From: Plantago elongata
Lineage: Eukaryota > Streptophyta > Magnoliopsida > Lamiales > Plantaginaceae
DNA length: 35,188 nt
Reading direction: 5' to 3'
Assembly: GCA_036897095.1 (NCBI GenBank)
Contig: JAYMSP010001179.1
Span: 1-35,188 of the forward strand
Shown: positions 1 through 9,513 of the stretch, piece after piece
How the letters are laid out: the number at the start of each line of letters is the position of its first letter
How positions within the stretch are numbered: the first letter of the stretch is position 1
Translations under genes and position numbers: made by a program
Notes under the pieces: generated by a model
The model's input: only the letters and a program-made list of their open reading frames with translations
Told to the model about the DNA's origin: nothing
The model's database searches: none

Positions 1-31
1 GTTTAAGAACGGGAGCATCACTCAGAGACAT
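1..31 (-). CDS. gag: Start of gag of retrotransposon A (partial, runs off window)
   Basis: An ATG at 31-29 on the minus strand opens a frame with no stop to the window edge and reads MSLSDAPVLK. It lies about 115 bases downstream of the LTR end and just after a tRNA primer site, where Ty1/copia gag begins. Gag would form the capsid of the retrotransposon particle. Only ten codons are visible, so family assignment rests on the LTR and primer site next to it, not on the protein. Confidence 0.5.
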   Translation of the reverse strand, partial: MSLSDAPVLK

Positions 32-129
32 ACCTACACACTTACCACACAATTAAAAATGATTTCGTAAAGAAAAGAAGCTTTACCTATCTGGAAGATC
101 TAGGTTCAGTGCAGAAGGCTGGTAAACCT

Positions 130-144
130 CCTGCTCTAATACCA
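130..144 (-). other. Primer binding site of retrotransposon A
   Basis: On the minus strand the sequence TGGTATTAGAGCAGG follows the LTR end (CCAACA) after a two-base AG spacer. It differs by one base from TGGTATCAGAGC, the usual plant copia site pairing with the 3' end of initiator methionine tRNA. It fixes both the LTR boundary and the orientation of element A. Confidence 0.85.
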
Positions 145-317
145 CTTGTTGGTCCAGGTAACGGCAAAGGTAAAAGACTAGATGAGGGGTGAATATTCTT
201 TTAAAACAATCGTCGATAAACACTATTTCTCAGAAACTTTGGGGGTTTCTGATACTTAATTTGAGAGAGGGGAAGACTTTAAGGGATAGATAAACGTTAA
301 TGAGCTTAGCAGTTATA

Positions 318-318
<1 letters not shown>

Positions 319-350
<32 letters not shown>
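319..350. repeat. (TG)16 microsatellite in LTR A
   Basis: Sixteen uninterrupted TG units. The matching place in LTR C (about 13836-13857) has only a short interrupted CA run, so the array expanded after the copies separated. Confidence 0.95.
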
Positions 351-351
<1 letters not shown>

Positions 352-1017
352 CTAGAAAATAAAAGCAATATGTAAATAACACAACAACTTATAGTGGTTT
401 CTGGAGGTGGCGTAATCCTCCAACTAGTCCACTTCGGCCTTTCTCAGACTTATTATTCACTAGAATAGACAATTGAGTTCACCTTACAATTTATCCTATT
501 CTATGATCTTTACCAAACAAATGGTTCCCAACCAAATGTTCCCTCTGAGTTTTTCCCTAGCTTCTAAAGCCAAGTACTTCCTGTACTCAAGATAACCTTT
601 GAGCTTTTCCTTGATTTCCTAAACCAAGTACTTCCTATACTACACACCTTGATGGTGTTGGTTATATGGTTTTTGTAAGGCTTCTCTTTAAATAACTTTT
701 CAGCTATTTATCCAGAGAGTTGGAGAAGAAATCACAACTTAATATACTTGTTCAGTATGGAAGGATTCTCCTTTCTAACCCAAGTGTTGATAACTGTTCT
801 GGAGAATGAACTTCAGAAAGGATGACTGAGTGCTCAACTCTTTCACAGATAATCAAACTCTTGTTAAGGGTTCAGGACACATAGAACTACCAATGATTCT
901 TCGAGCTTTTTGACTGTAAGCTTGTAGAACTGTAATTAGAGAGCTTAAGAGAATACGTGCTTGATATAACAGTATGACCGTAGTTCATGTATGTATTTTT
1001 CAACTTCTAAATGTTGA

Positions 1018-1025
1018 TATTTATA
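1018..1025 (-). promoter_or_regulatory. TATA box of LTR A
   Basis: TATAAATA on the minus strand. The same motif with the same flanks (CATC before it, TC after it) sits at 13209-13216 in LTR C. Its conservation in both copies supports it as the LTR core promoter that would drive the genomic RNA. Confidence 0.6.
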
Positions 1026-1588
1026 GATGAATTTGAGAGTCATTCAAATACTATACGTTTACGCTTCTCATAATTCAATCCGTTGATATCTCAAAATAAG
1101 TACTCAGAAGTCACTATCTCATTTTTCAGAGAGGGCTTTCTGGGATCGACTTTTCAGTCGGTGTAATTAATACACTATACTATTTCTTTGTCCTGCAGTC
1201 TCAACGGAAACATGTGCCGTAAGAAAGCAAGCATGCTCCTTGTCTCAAAATGACAAAGCTTCTGAGAGGTGTAATGTGCAAAGGCACTATACAAGGCTTT
1301 CTGAATATATCAATCGGAGGAGACTAATCCATTGTCTTCATTAAACTTGCGCAATCTTCAAATCTTCGATTAAACTCCATTGCTAGGATCCTTCTTCACG
1401 GCCATCTTCGAAACATAAAAAAATTACATCCAGAGACCTAAACAATCCTATACAAGTTTAACTATACTAACATACTAAGTTATTTCCTCTTGACAATGTT
1501 CACGTGAACCGAGAGTATTAGTCACCTTTCCGTACTAAATATAAGTTACATGGTGATTTATCAAAAACACTAAAAGATATTCCTAACA

Positions 1589-2404
1589 AAAATAAACTCT
1601 ATTAATTATGTGACAAGTAGTATTGACGGTTTCAGCCCATAGTCTTTTTGACAAATTCATTGAACTTAACATAATTCTATCTTGCAAGGTTCTATTATTT
1701 CTTTCATCTACACCATTTTGTTTAGTTGCAGAGAACTCACGAGAGATACCTTTTAATTTACAGATTTTACCAAAAGACTGATTTCCAAATTCCTTTCCAT
1801 GATCAGATCTAACTCTTTGAATCACAGTAGAGTAGAGAGTACTAAAGCTAGCATGAAATTTCTTGAAAGAATCAAAAGTTTCAGATTTTTCTTTTAGAAT
1901 GTTTACCCAAGTAAATCTAGAAAAATCATCAACAATGACAAAGATGTACCATTTACCTCCAAGACTTTCAACTTCAATTGGACCCATGGGATCCATATGC
2001 AAGAGTTCAAAGCAATTAAATGTACCTCTTTGTTGTCCTTCAGTTTGAAGACAGGGATGCACAGTTCTAGTTACCTTACCACTTAGACAATCTCCACAAA
2101 CATGTTTTCCAGTGTTTGTGAGTTTTGGCACTCAAGTGACAGCTCCATGTTTGATGCGTTTCACCAGATTCCTGTAATTCACATGTCCAAGCTTCTTGTG
2201 CCAGATCTCATCATCATCCTTTATTGCAAGGTTGCAGTTTTGAGAGGTAGTCATCACATAGAAGTTGGCATGAGACATTGTACATGTCATCACAACCTTC
2301 TGATATGCACAAGTGTAAACTAGATAAGAGACTTTAACTTCTAAGTCATCATCACACAAATGGCTTATGCTCACAAGGTTAGTTGTTAAGCCATCAACTA
2401 ACAA
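1589..2404 (-). pseudogene. pol: Copia integrase, truncated by insertion of element A
   Basis: The frame carries the GAG-pre-integrase block (IWHKKLGHVNYRNL, then KHVCGDCLSGK), giving the HHCC zinc-binding site. The catalytic core follows with HMDPMGP, VIVDDFSRFTW, VRSDHGKEFG and NGVDERNNRTL, so all three DDE acidic residues are present. It then breaks off after CHIINRV, two residues into the junction. One nonsense codon at 2132-2134 splits the frame. Integrase inserts the cDNA into host DNA. The break coincides exactly with the TG of LTR A, so the last codons before the stop at 1583 are partly LTR sequence. Nonfunctional. Confidence 0.9.
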
Positions 2405-2566
2405 AACATTCTTAAGATTAGGATATCCTCAATGAAGAGCTTTCCTTTTCCAAGAATTCTTCTCTTGTAACCTCCACCATAAGTCACAAATCTAGAATTT
2501 TGAGAGACATGGTTTGCTAGATGCTTGGGGTTGCCAGTCATGTGACATGAGCATCCACTATCAAAG
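2403..2566 (-). pseudogene. pol: Copia aspartic protease remnant
   Basis: The minus strand reads FDSGCSCHMTGNPKHL with the catalytic D-S-G at 2562-2554, followed by SRFVTYGGGYKRRILGKGKL. This is the usual copia protease block that lies between the second zinc knuckle and the GAG-pre-integrase domain. The protease would process the Gag-Pol polyprotein. The frame shifts shortly before the pre-integrase block. Confidence 0.75.
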
Positions 2567-3161
2567 TATCATTTTCCTGCATTGTTAAGAGAAGAAGTAA
2601 CAGAAAACGTAACATTTCAAACAATCTTTTCTCTAAGAGTCCAGACTCTATTATGCTTATCTTTAGGATTTTCAGAGTAATACGACCATTACCTAAAGGA
2701 GTAGGGGCAGAAGAAGTAGAATTGAGACAAACCTTTTTAGAACTTAACACTGTTGACTTAGAAGTTGACGCAACATTAGTGTCAACACTGGGTTTGTCGC
2801 TTACCTCAGCAGGTTCAGTTTGAGTTATTTCCTCAGAGGCAGTCTCATCAGAGTTTTGCTCAATACTGGAACTTCCTATCCTACCCTTTTTCAGATCCCT
2901 TCGGTAGGCAAAGCAGTAGAGTTTCTTATGACCAGTTTTATGACAAAATTGACACACATATGTTTTCTTACCTTTTTCTTTGACAAAATCAGGGGCATTG
3001 ATAAGATCAGAAAGAGATTTAACTTTTTCTTTTGATTCAGAGTTACCTAAATCACTTTTGAAGTTCATACCACACCCAAATTTCTTTTCGAAGAAAGATC
3101 TATAGCTACCAGTGTAACCTAAGACCAGTGGTTCCATCATTGTCCATATCAAACATGTCAT
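2567..3161 (-). pseudogene. gag-pol: Gag-Pol linker with second zinc knuckle (element B)
   Basis: A largely open frame with one CCHC zinc knuckle, CQFCHKTGHKKLYC (spacing C-2-C-4-H-4-C), preceded by a charged stretch and followed by a Ser/Thr/Glu-rich linker leading to the protease. Two-knuckle Gag proteins of this layout are common in Sirevirus-like and related copia elements. The region upstream (about 3162-3468) translates into fragments of a Lys/Glu/Leu-rich coiled-coil-like segment in changing frames, so it is decayed. Confidence 0.7.
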
Positions 3162-3468
3162 TAAGTTTAGAAGAAAAGTTCAAGTTAGAGATTATATTTT
3201 TTTCTTTGTCAAGCTCAGCAGTTACCTTACATAATTCAGCATCCTTTTTTGTGAGAGCTACTTCAAGCTTGACAATGGTGGATTATAGGCCATCATTCTC
3301 CCTTTTCTGTTTTCTTTGAAAATTTCTACAATTTCTTAAATTCCTTGAGGAGTCCTTCATACATTAGTTGAAGTTCTTCAATCAGTTGTTCATCAGTGAG
3401 TTCTTCCTCAAGGGGAATACCTGCATCAAAGTCAATTGAACCATGCAAACACAAAATACTAGTAGAAA

Positions 3469-4389
3469 CTAAATCATCAGGGTTAGTCCAGAAAAGAGTT
3501 CACAGTTATGTGAGTCATCATAGTCAAAGAAGGCTTCTTTCTTCATTGTTGACTTGTCACTGTTGACACAACATTGGTCAGCAGCATTGTTTAGGACAGA
3601 GAGTTGGGATTTGGCATCAGCATCAACTTCTTCATCCTCCTGTTCATCACCTGAATCATCACTGAGACGAGCCAACGTGTTCTTTTTACCTTTTCAAAGG
3701 ATGTTAGCACATTCACTTTGATAATGACCCCAACCTTGACATTCAAAACATCTAACTTTCCTAAGTTGTTCAAGACTAAGCTTAGAGCTAGAGTTAGACC
3801 TTTCAGTTCTTCTAATCCCATTACTAGCAGAACTTTTGTCAGCATTTTTCCTGAATTTCAGTTTATTAAATTTTGACACAAGATTGTTGTAGGTACCATC
3901 AGACATATTAGAGTCATCACAACTATCATGCACATGTTCAGTTACTTTGTCTTTAAACTTGGATTGCAACGACATACTATGGGTTTTGGTTCCTCTTCTT
4001 TCATTATCTTTAATGTCATAATTTTTCAAGTTGTTCATCAGAGTATGAAAGTCAATAGTAGCCAAGTTTTGAGTATCTTCCAAAATAGTAACTTTAGTGT
4101 CAACGTGACTAAAGATAGCATTTAAAGCTTTTTCATTGTATAAGCTTAAGAGATACTGGCCTGGATTAAATCGTTCTTCAGGAATTCGCACTATATCGCC
4201 ATCATCACCAGGTCCTTCAGTAGGCCACACATAGCCTTTCACAACTTATCTCCAAGATGGAACCTCAAGAGCTTTTATATATGTCCTCATCTTGATTTGC
4301 CACACGGTCTAGTTTGACCAATCGAGCATATGTGGTTTGTTGACATTTGAGTAGACGTCCATTGAAGCAGTATTAAATCCAGACACCAT
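3469..4389 (-). pseudogene. gag: Copia gag (element B), N-terminal part
   Basis: The start ATG is at 4389, 14 bases after the primer site. The frame stays the same to 3469 with in-frame stops near 4315 and 4250 and another at 3694-3696. It has the UBN2-type capsid region (LDWSN, VWQIKMRTYIKALEV, then LSLYNEKALNAIFSHVD, and LKNYDIKDNERR), a linker, and a zinc knuckle CFECQGWGHYQSEC (C-2-C-4-H-4-C), then an acidic tail (SDDSGDEQEDEE). Gag packages the element RNA. Domain order and primer-site spacing make the start secure. Confidence 0.85.
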
Positions 4390-4402
4390 AAATTAGGTGG
4401 CT

Positions 4403-4415
4403 GGCTCTGATGCCA
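4403..4415 (-). other. Primer binding site of retrotransposon B
   Basis: TGGCATCAGAGCC on the minus strand, two bases (AG) after the LTR end TTCTAACA. It is one base off the usual initiator-Met tRNA site, and the AG spacer is the same as in element A. Confidence 0.85.
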
Positions 4416-4417
4416 CT

Positions 4418-5195
4418 TGTTAGAACTATTGGACCGGGATTGGTACTGAAACACTAAGACATGTTGATTGTAGTGATGAGTCAACAATACAGTCAACAAT
4501 GATTGTCTGTGTAGAATAAATTTTAGCGGATCAACAGACAGATTTCCACAAATCAAGCTAGCATATATAAAATATGTTGACAGTGTCATAGGATAAATTT
4601 CCACTAGTCAGAATATGGAATTACACAAGGAGTATGTGATCAATCACAAAATAAATGATCAACTCATGAAAAACTAGACCTAGAATAAACTCAAACAAAG
4701 AACATATTCTAGTCACTATCACCACGAATGGTTCACAAACACATGTTTCATGAACATCCACAATATGATAGCAAGTACAAGTCTAGTAAAGCAAGACACA
4801 CAAGTATGATATGAATATCTAAAGTCTCGGTGTGTGTTCTTGCAAAGTAGCCTTCTTCCTGTATATATGGAGTCTTCGACTTCTTCTAATTCGATTAGGG
4901 AAGGAACAGCTGCATAAGGAAGTTTTCTTCTTTGCTTTGTTGGTTCAGCTGCTAGATGCAATTTTCTCAACATTGAAGATCTTTTTCCATATATTTCCTT
5001 CTAGTCTTTGTCTTGAAGATTCTTTCTATTTTGTTATTGATCTCTTGCTTCTTCTTAAAGGAAGTCTTCGATCAGCAATTAGTCCAATTACCAAGGTTGT
5101 TTCCTACAAAATAAACACTCAACAAACACAACCATTAAACTAATTAAGAAAGACAAGATTATATAGATAAAGTGCATTATGCAATGACACTTTCA
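4418..5195 (-). mobile_element. LTR of retrotransposon B
   Basis: About 778 bp between a primer site on its 3' side and, on its 5' side, a purine-rich GGTGGAGAT that ends where the LTR begins (TGAAAGTGTCATTGC at 5195). The 3' boundary (CTAACA at 4418) is firm. The 5' boundary is inferred from the purine tract. A TATA-like TTTATATATG lies about 4562-4571 on the minus strand. No second copy is in the window, so the length cannot be checked here. It shows no visible similarity to the LTRs of A and C. Confidence 0.65.
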
Positions 5196-5455
5196 ATCTC
5201 CACCATAATCTTAGTCTTTCTTCACAGAACATTAGAAAGAACACAAGGCAAGCCATTAGAGAAAATTAAGCATGCAAAGCAAATAGAATTAACTCCCCCT
5301 TAAGTAGATAACAAAGATGATAGAGCAGACTACTGAGTTACTAACTATCACAGACCAAAAGAGATAAAGTTCAATGAAATTTATAAAGACCATCAAGTCT
5401 AATCTCTCCCTTTTTGTGAGGAAAGAGAAGACACAAAGAAGGTTCTAAACTTCAG
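5196..5455 (-). mobile_element. 3'-terminal untranslated region of a copia element
   Basis: On the minus strand, upstream of LTR B, there are purine tracts AAAAAGGGAGAG (about 5405-5416), AAGGGGGAG (about 5290-5298) and GGTGGAGAT (about 5196-5204). Such tracts are typical of the stretch between RNase H and the 3' LTR of copia elements, where plus-strand DNA synthesis is primed. It should not lie upstream of a 5' LTR unless two elements share the LTR. It breaks off against element C near 5456. Confidence 0.5.
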
Positions 5456-5459
5456 ATTG

Positions 5460-6283
5460 TTGGCAAAGGATATGCTCAATAAGTTCACTCTAAAGCCTTC
5501 TGAAAAGAATACCAAGATACCTATGAGTATATGAAACAAAATGACTTATACTGAATCTAATAGGAGTGTTGAAGAACATAAGTATAGGAAATTGATAGGT
5601 TCACTTCTCTACCTTACTGCAAGCAGACCTTATATTCAATATGCAATTGGTGTGTGTGCTAGATTTCAGACAATTTCTATGCAATCACACTGCAACATTG
5701 CTATGAAAATATTAAAGTATGTGAAAGGTACTGTAGAAGTTGGACTGTGGTATCCTAAAGAAAGTTGAATGAGTTTGGTTGGCTACTCAGATGCTGACTA
5801 TGTTGGATCAATGCTTGATAGGAAATTATAGTACTTCAAGGACTTGTCAGTTTCTGAGCACTAGACTTATTTGTTGGTTTAGCAAGAAGCAAAACCCAAT
5901 TGCTACTTCTACCACATAGGCTGAATATATTGTCGTTGGTTGTTGTGCTACTCAGATTTTATGGATACAACAACAACTCAGAGACTATGGGCTCAATGAA
6001 GAGAAAACTCTCATTTTCTATGAAAACACAAGAGTGCTATTGCAATTACTTAGAATCCCAAGTTCCATGCTGGAACTAAGCACATTGATGATAGACACCA
6101 CTTCATCATAGACCATGTTGATAAAGGTAATATAGAGATTTTAAAAGTTGGTACTGAAGATCAACTTGCATATATTTTCACAAAGCCACTCCGGAAAAGT
6201 AGGTTTTTAACCTTGAGACTAAGTCTTGGGTTAATGGAGTTACAAAAAAAACTGAAAAGTTCTAATTCTCTAAGGTCTTGAGT
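5460..6283 (+). pseudogene. pol: Copia reverse transcriptase C-terminus and RNase H
   Basis: The frame opens with LAKDMLNKF and continues EHKYRKLIGSLLYLTASRP, the conserved end of copia RT, then HCNIAMKILKYVKGT and GLWYPKES. RNase H follows in shifted frames: GYSDADYVG, DRK, then TKHIDDRHHFIIDHV and EDQLAYIFTKPL. RNase H removes the RNA template during cDNA synthesis. At least four stops or shifts (5533, 5766, 5829 and later) disable it. There is no palm-domain YxDD motif because the 5' part is gone. Confidence 0.9.
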
Positions 6284-6365
6284 GAGAAAATAAGAAAAGA
6301 AAACAAGTATCTGAAACGGTTATTCAGATAGACTATTTACAAAAGAAGATATGCAAAATGTGTAT

Positions 6366-6475
6366 CTGAGGATAGACACTCATAAAGGTTTGTTATTTAT
6401 GGAACTGGTATCCAGAAAGGCTGAGGATAGACACTCATAAAGGTTTGTTATTTATGGAACTGGTATCTAGAAAGG
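6366..6475 (+). repeat. 55-bp tandem duplication in the pol-ORF3 spacer
   Basis: Two adjacent 55-bp units (6366-6420 and 6421-6475) differ at one base (CCAG versus CTAG near the end). Such close identity against the decayed flanks suggests a recent slip. Confidence 0.95.
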
Positions 6476-6968
6476 CTAAAAGGTACATTTTATTAGTTCA
6501 GGAAAGTAGACTCAGACCTATGTATAGTCACATAGTGTGGGGGAATATAAGTTCTACTAAAGTACAATTTCTGAGAGTCAAATATGTCTAGGGTTTTGTG
6601 TTGTTACCAATTTTGTGATAACAAACATAAGACAAGACTCAAATCTCATAATTATATGTCCAAAGACTGTATTTTCTCACACAAGAATAGTGACGTATGG
6701 ATATAATTTGCCAAAATTCATTAAGTGTACATGGGAACATTTGTTGATTGATATCATTACAAAGATATTCAACCATAACCCTTGATGAATAAATGTTTCA
6801 TCTCAACGGATGAGATTGATTCTCGACAAGTAATGCTTGTTGGAAAAACATACATGGCCCACTATGCATTAAATGCAAAGTAGAAACGTATACCATACCG
6901 ATGCAGAGTACACAGTTACATATACATAACATCTATACGTATGTTGTATCTATGTATTATTTACCTGC

Positions 6969-6978
6969 TATATATAAA
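6969..6978 (+). promoter_or_regulatory. Candidate internal promoter (TATA box) for ORF3
   Basis: TATATATAAA lies about 190 bp before the ORF3 ATG at 7168 and is followed by an A/C-rich leader-like stretch. If used, ORF3 would be made from its own mRNA and not from the genomic transcript. Seen only as a motif; no transcript evidence. Confidence 0.4.
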
Positions 6979-8752
6979 GGATTTTAGTAAGAGATAACAC
7001 TTTTACCAAATTCGAAATATCACCTTACATCAAAACAGCAAAAACCTTTCAAGTTTTATGAGAATTCTTCTGCAAATCTCCTGTTTCTTGCCTAGTCTTC
7101 TGAAAAGATAGACTAATCTTCTCGATCAAATACTAAGCTCAAACACTAACTCACTACTATATAAGAAATGGCTCCTAAGAAGACTACTTCCAAGAACACT
7201 GTTGCGACTATCTCCTCTGCTGAAAAGCAAAGTGAGAGAAACTTGGAGGTGTTGAACAAACATCTGTTGGGTAAATCCAACCCATAGGACTGGACTTCCA
7301 GCCTCAAAATGAACTGGGGAGCACATATGGATGCTTGTATGTTGCAATATCCTCTTCTCCATATAGGACTTATATTCTGAAGATGCTTGAAAAAGCCAGA
7401 ATTAAGAAATTCATCTTTGTTGCTCCAAGCGGCTTGTCACCTGTAGATGTTTTTCTACAATAGCTCCAAAATCTACACTAAGCTCAGTAATGATGTTGAC
7501 AAAACGTACATTAAAATAAAAGTCCAAGGTACTAAGATAGTACTGGACTGTGACAAGTTCTGCAAGATATTCCGATTGAAAAATCGTGGCCAAGTTTCTG
7601 AGATGAATACCAAAGACAAGGTTTTGAATGATGCTGTCAAAATCTTATTTAAAGAGGTTGCGAATGATAAAATCGAAGATTTTCCTTCAACGTTCATTCT
7701 GGGAGACATAAGGACCAGGCATCTCTATGAGCACTGGAATGTCTTAGTCATCATACTTCCCCGTTGCTTCGATGGCAACAAGGGAGGCATTGATCAGATA
7801 AGCCTCGAGCGTTGGATGATGATGTCCATTCTCTAGAAATGGGTGTATGGAAAGGAACACCTCTTCAATTGGGTTAAGTACGCATTCACCAAGTTTATCA
7901 ATCGGGTCAAGGAATTTGAGCCCAAGATAGCTAAAGGTCGTGCTGACACCAAGGCAAACATGCACTATGGTCTGAAGATATGCTATATATTGGAGAAATG
8001 TGGGATAGTGCTCAGAGAGCACATGGATATTCTTGTGACCAACAACATGTACAAATATGCATATGAAGAATCTCTGAAATGAGCTGCCAAAGAAGAGTTG
8101 GTGTCACAAGGAGAAGAAGCTTCTGAGGGAGAAGCTGCTAAGGTCCACATTGCAAAGAACCAAGGACCAAGAAGCAGAGAAATACAAGAAAACTGCTTGC
8201 AAGAGTTGTTATTTCAGAAACCCAATCCTCAGAAAGGGTAGATGAGGTTGAATCCCCTCAACCAATACATGTCCAGAGAGACCCCATCTCTGAAAAAAGA
8301 ACATGTAGCTTAGGTAAAATGCTAGAGCTCTCCGTGCAAGACCATCATGCAATCAATGAGTGTGTCCCAAGTTATGACAGTGACGACTCTGATGATAATG
8401 TTTCTCTTCTAGAAACACTTAAGAGATCACGGATGGAGACTCATGGTGGAGCCTCAAGCTCAACTCCTCTGATAAAATGAGCTAAGGTTGCTGAAAAGGC
8501 ACCAGCAGAAGGAGTTATCGCTCACCAACTAAAAGATGAAGATTTGGTGGAAAGTGATCGGATGTTGGAGGATACTGACATTGCCTCCACATTCCAGATG
8601 CCAGCAGACACACTTGCTGAAGAAATTTTTGCACCTAAGAAGGTTCCTCAAACTGAGACTCAGGTTGAACACAATGAGGAAAGTTTCGAAGTACCAGAAA
8701 CTTCATTCCATGAAATGGAAGACCAATTGCGTGAAGATAACCATGTAACAGG

Positions 8753-8823
8753 GTAGTCTATATCTAACTTGTGGAGCATTCGAATAATGTTAACTTGTTA
8801 CTAATAAACTTCCTTTGTTACAG
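8753..8823 (+). other. Apparent intron 1 of ORF3
   Basis: Begins GTAGTC and ends TTTGTTACAG; 71 bp and T/A-rich. The exon after it starts with GCT (Ala). The phase on the left side is unclear because the flanking exon is decayed. Confidence 0.45.
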
Positions 8824-8930
8824 GCTTTCATGGAGACACAATTTTAGGGGGAATATTCTTTGCCTACTCCTCTGAATGAAGTAGAGGTTCCCTTCAACCT
8901 CTGCACATACAAAATCTGAGCATGAAGCAG

Positions 8931-8994
8931 GTAGTCAATTGGTTTTAACAAAATTCTTATATGTATGATAAACTTCATTTTCGTCTTTGTACAG
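8931..8994 (+). other. Apparent intron 2 of ORF3
   Basis: Begins GTAGTC, the same donor as intron 1, and ends TTTGTACAG; 64 bp. The next exon starts GCT in the frame APTEKDNEVVEM, which stays open for 36 codons. Confidence 0.55.
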
Positions 8995-9102
8995 GCTCCA
9001 ACTGAGAAAGATAATGAAGTGGTAGAAATGACAAAAGAACAAGGGTTTCCAGAGGTTGCAAAGCCTTCTGAAAAGGTTGCTTTTGAGCCTTTTGTTGAGA
9101 AG

Positions 9103-9185
9103 GTATGTAAAACAAGAATCAACACTTTCTGTGAAAAACTTCTTAACTTTATTACTTAATCAATTGCTTTGATTTCATCTATTAG
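9103..9185 (+). other. Apparent intron 3 of ORF3
   Basis: Donor AAG|GTATGT, acceptor TTTCATCTATTAG|GCT; 83 bp. It separates exons of exactly 108 and 153 bp, both multiples of three and both starting with Ala GCT, so phase 0 on both sides. Confidence 0.65.
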
Positions 9186-9338
9186 GCTCACTCTGAAGAA
9201 AAGGTAGGTGGGGATACAATTGGGACCTCCCCATCACCAATGGAAATGGACAATGCCGAAATGGCAAAGTCACCATAAAGGATACTAGAGACCTCCCAGG
9301 TTTCTGAGAGAAATGATTCTGAGCTTACTAACTTGGAA

Positions 9339-9425
9339 GTAAGTGAACTACTCAGAAATTCATATCTCTTCAAATCTCTTTTGGACAAACATTTCTAACA
9401 TTGCATCTTTGATTTTAATTCACAG
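9339..9425 (+). other. Apparent intron 4 of ORF3
   Basis: Donor GAA|GTAAGTG (strong plant consensus), acceptor TTTTAATTCACAG|GCT; 87 bp, phase 0. Confidence 0.65.
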
Positions 9426-9443
9426 GCTCAAGCAGAAAGAAAG

Positions 9444-9513
9444 GTTGTTACTTCACATTTCTCAAATATTTACAGGTAGATTGAACAAAACTAATTTGTA
9501 CTCTTTCTTTCAG
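9444..9513 (+). other. Apparent intron 5 of ORF3
   Basis: Donor AAAG|GTTGTT, acceptor CTCTTTCTTTCAG|GCT with a good pyrimidine tract; 70 bp, phase 0. The exon before it (9426-9443) would be a microexon of only six codons (AQAERK). Confidence 0.55.

Larger units (their letters stand above)
147..1588 (-). mobile_element. 5' LTR of Sirevirus-like retrotransposon A
   Basis: A 1442-bp LTR in minus orientation. It begins TGTTAGGAATATC at 1588 and ends CTGGACCAACA at 147, directly before a primer site. It is the inverted counterpart of the LTR at 12640-14033. The two align from end to end, and by eye roughly four in five bases agree in the stretches compared, so they are old or from different subfamilies. 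A TATA motif lies at 1018-1025. The start of the LTR falls inside the integrase frame of element B, so A is a nested insertion. The base run AAAAT at 1589-1593 would be the target duplication, but the other end is outside the window. Confidence 0.85.
1589..5195 (-). mobile_element. Ty1/copia retrotransposon B, 5' part, interrupted by A
   Basis: On the minus strand the order is LTR, primer site, gag, protease, integrase, which is the Ty1/copia order. The element stops at 1589 where the LTR of A begins, so the rest of integrase, reverse transcriptase, RNase H and the 3' LTR should lie beyond element A outside the window. Several in-frame stops and frame changes show that it is dead. Confidence 0.85.
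6284..7167 (+). other. Spacer between pol and third ORF of element C
   Basis: No coding frame. Besides the 55-bp duplication it holds a purine run GTGTGGGGGAATA near 6535-6547, which could be an internal polypurine tract, and a TATA box at 6969. The stretch between the TATA box and the ORF3 ATG is A/C-rich like a plant leader. Confidence 0.55.

Noticed and set aside
1863..2323. Plus-strand frames opposite the integrase of element B
   Set aside because: The minus-strand frame carries the conserved zinc-binding and DDE motifs; the plus-strand frames are shadows.
7411..8022. Minus-strand frames opposite ORF3
   Set aside because: They mirror the ORF3 reading frame and have no recognisable features.
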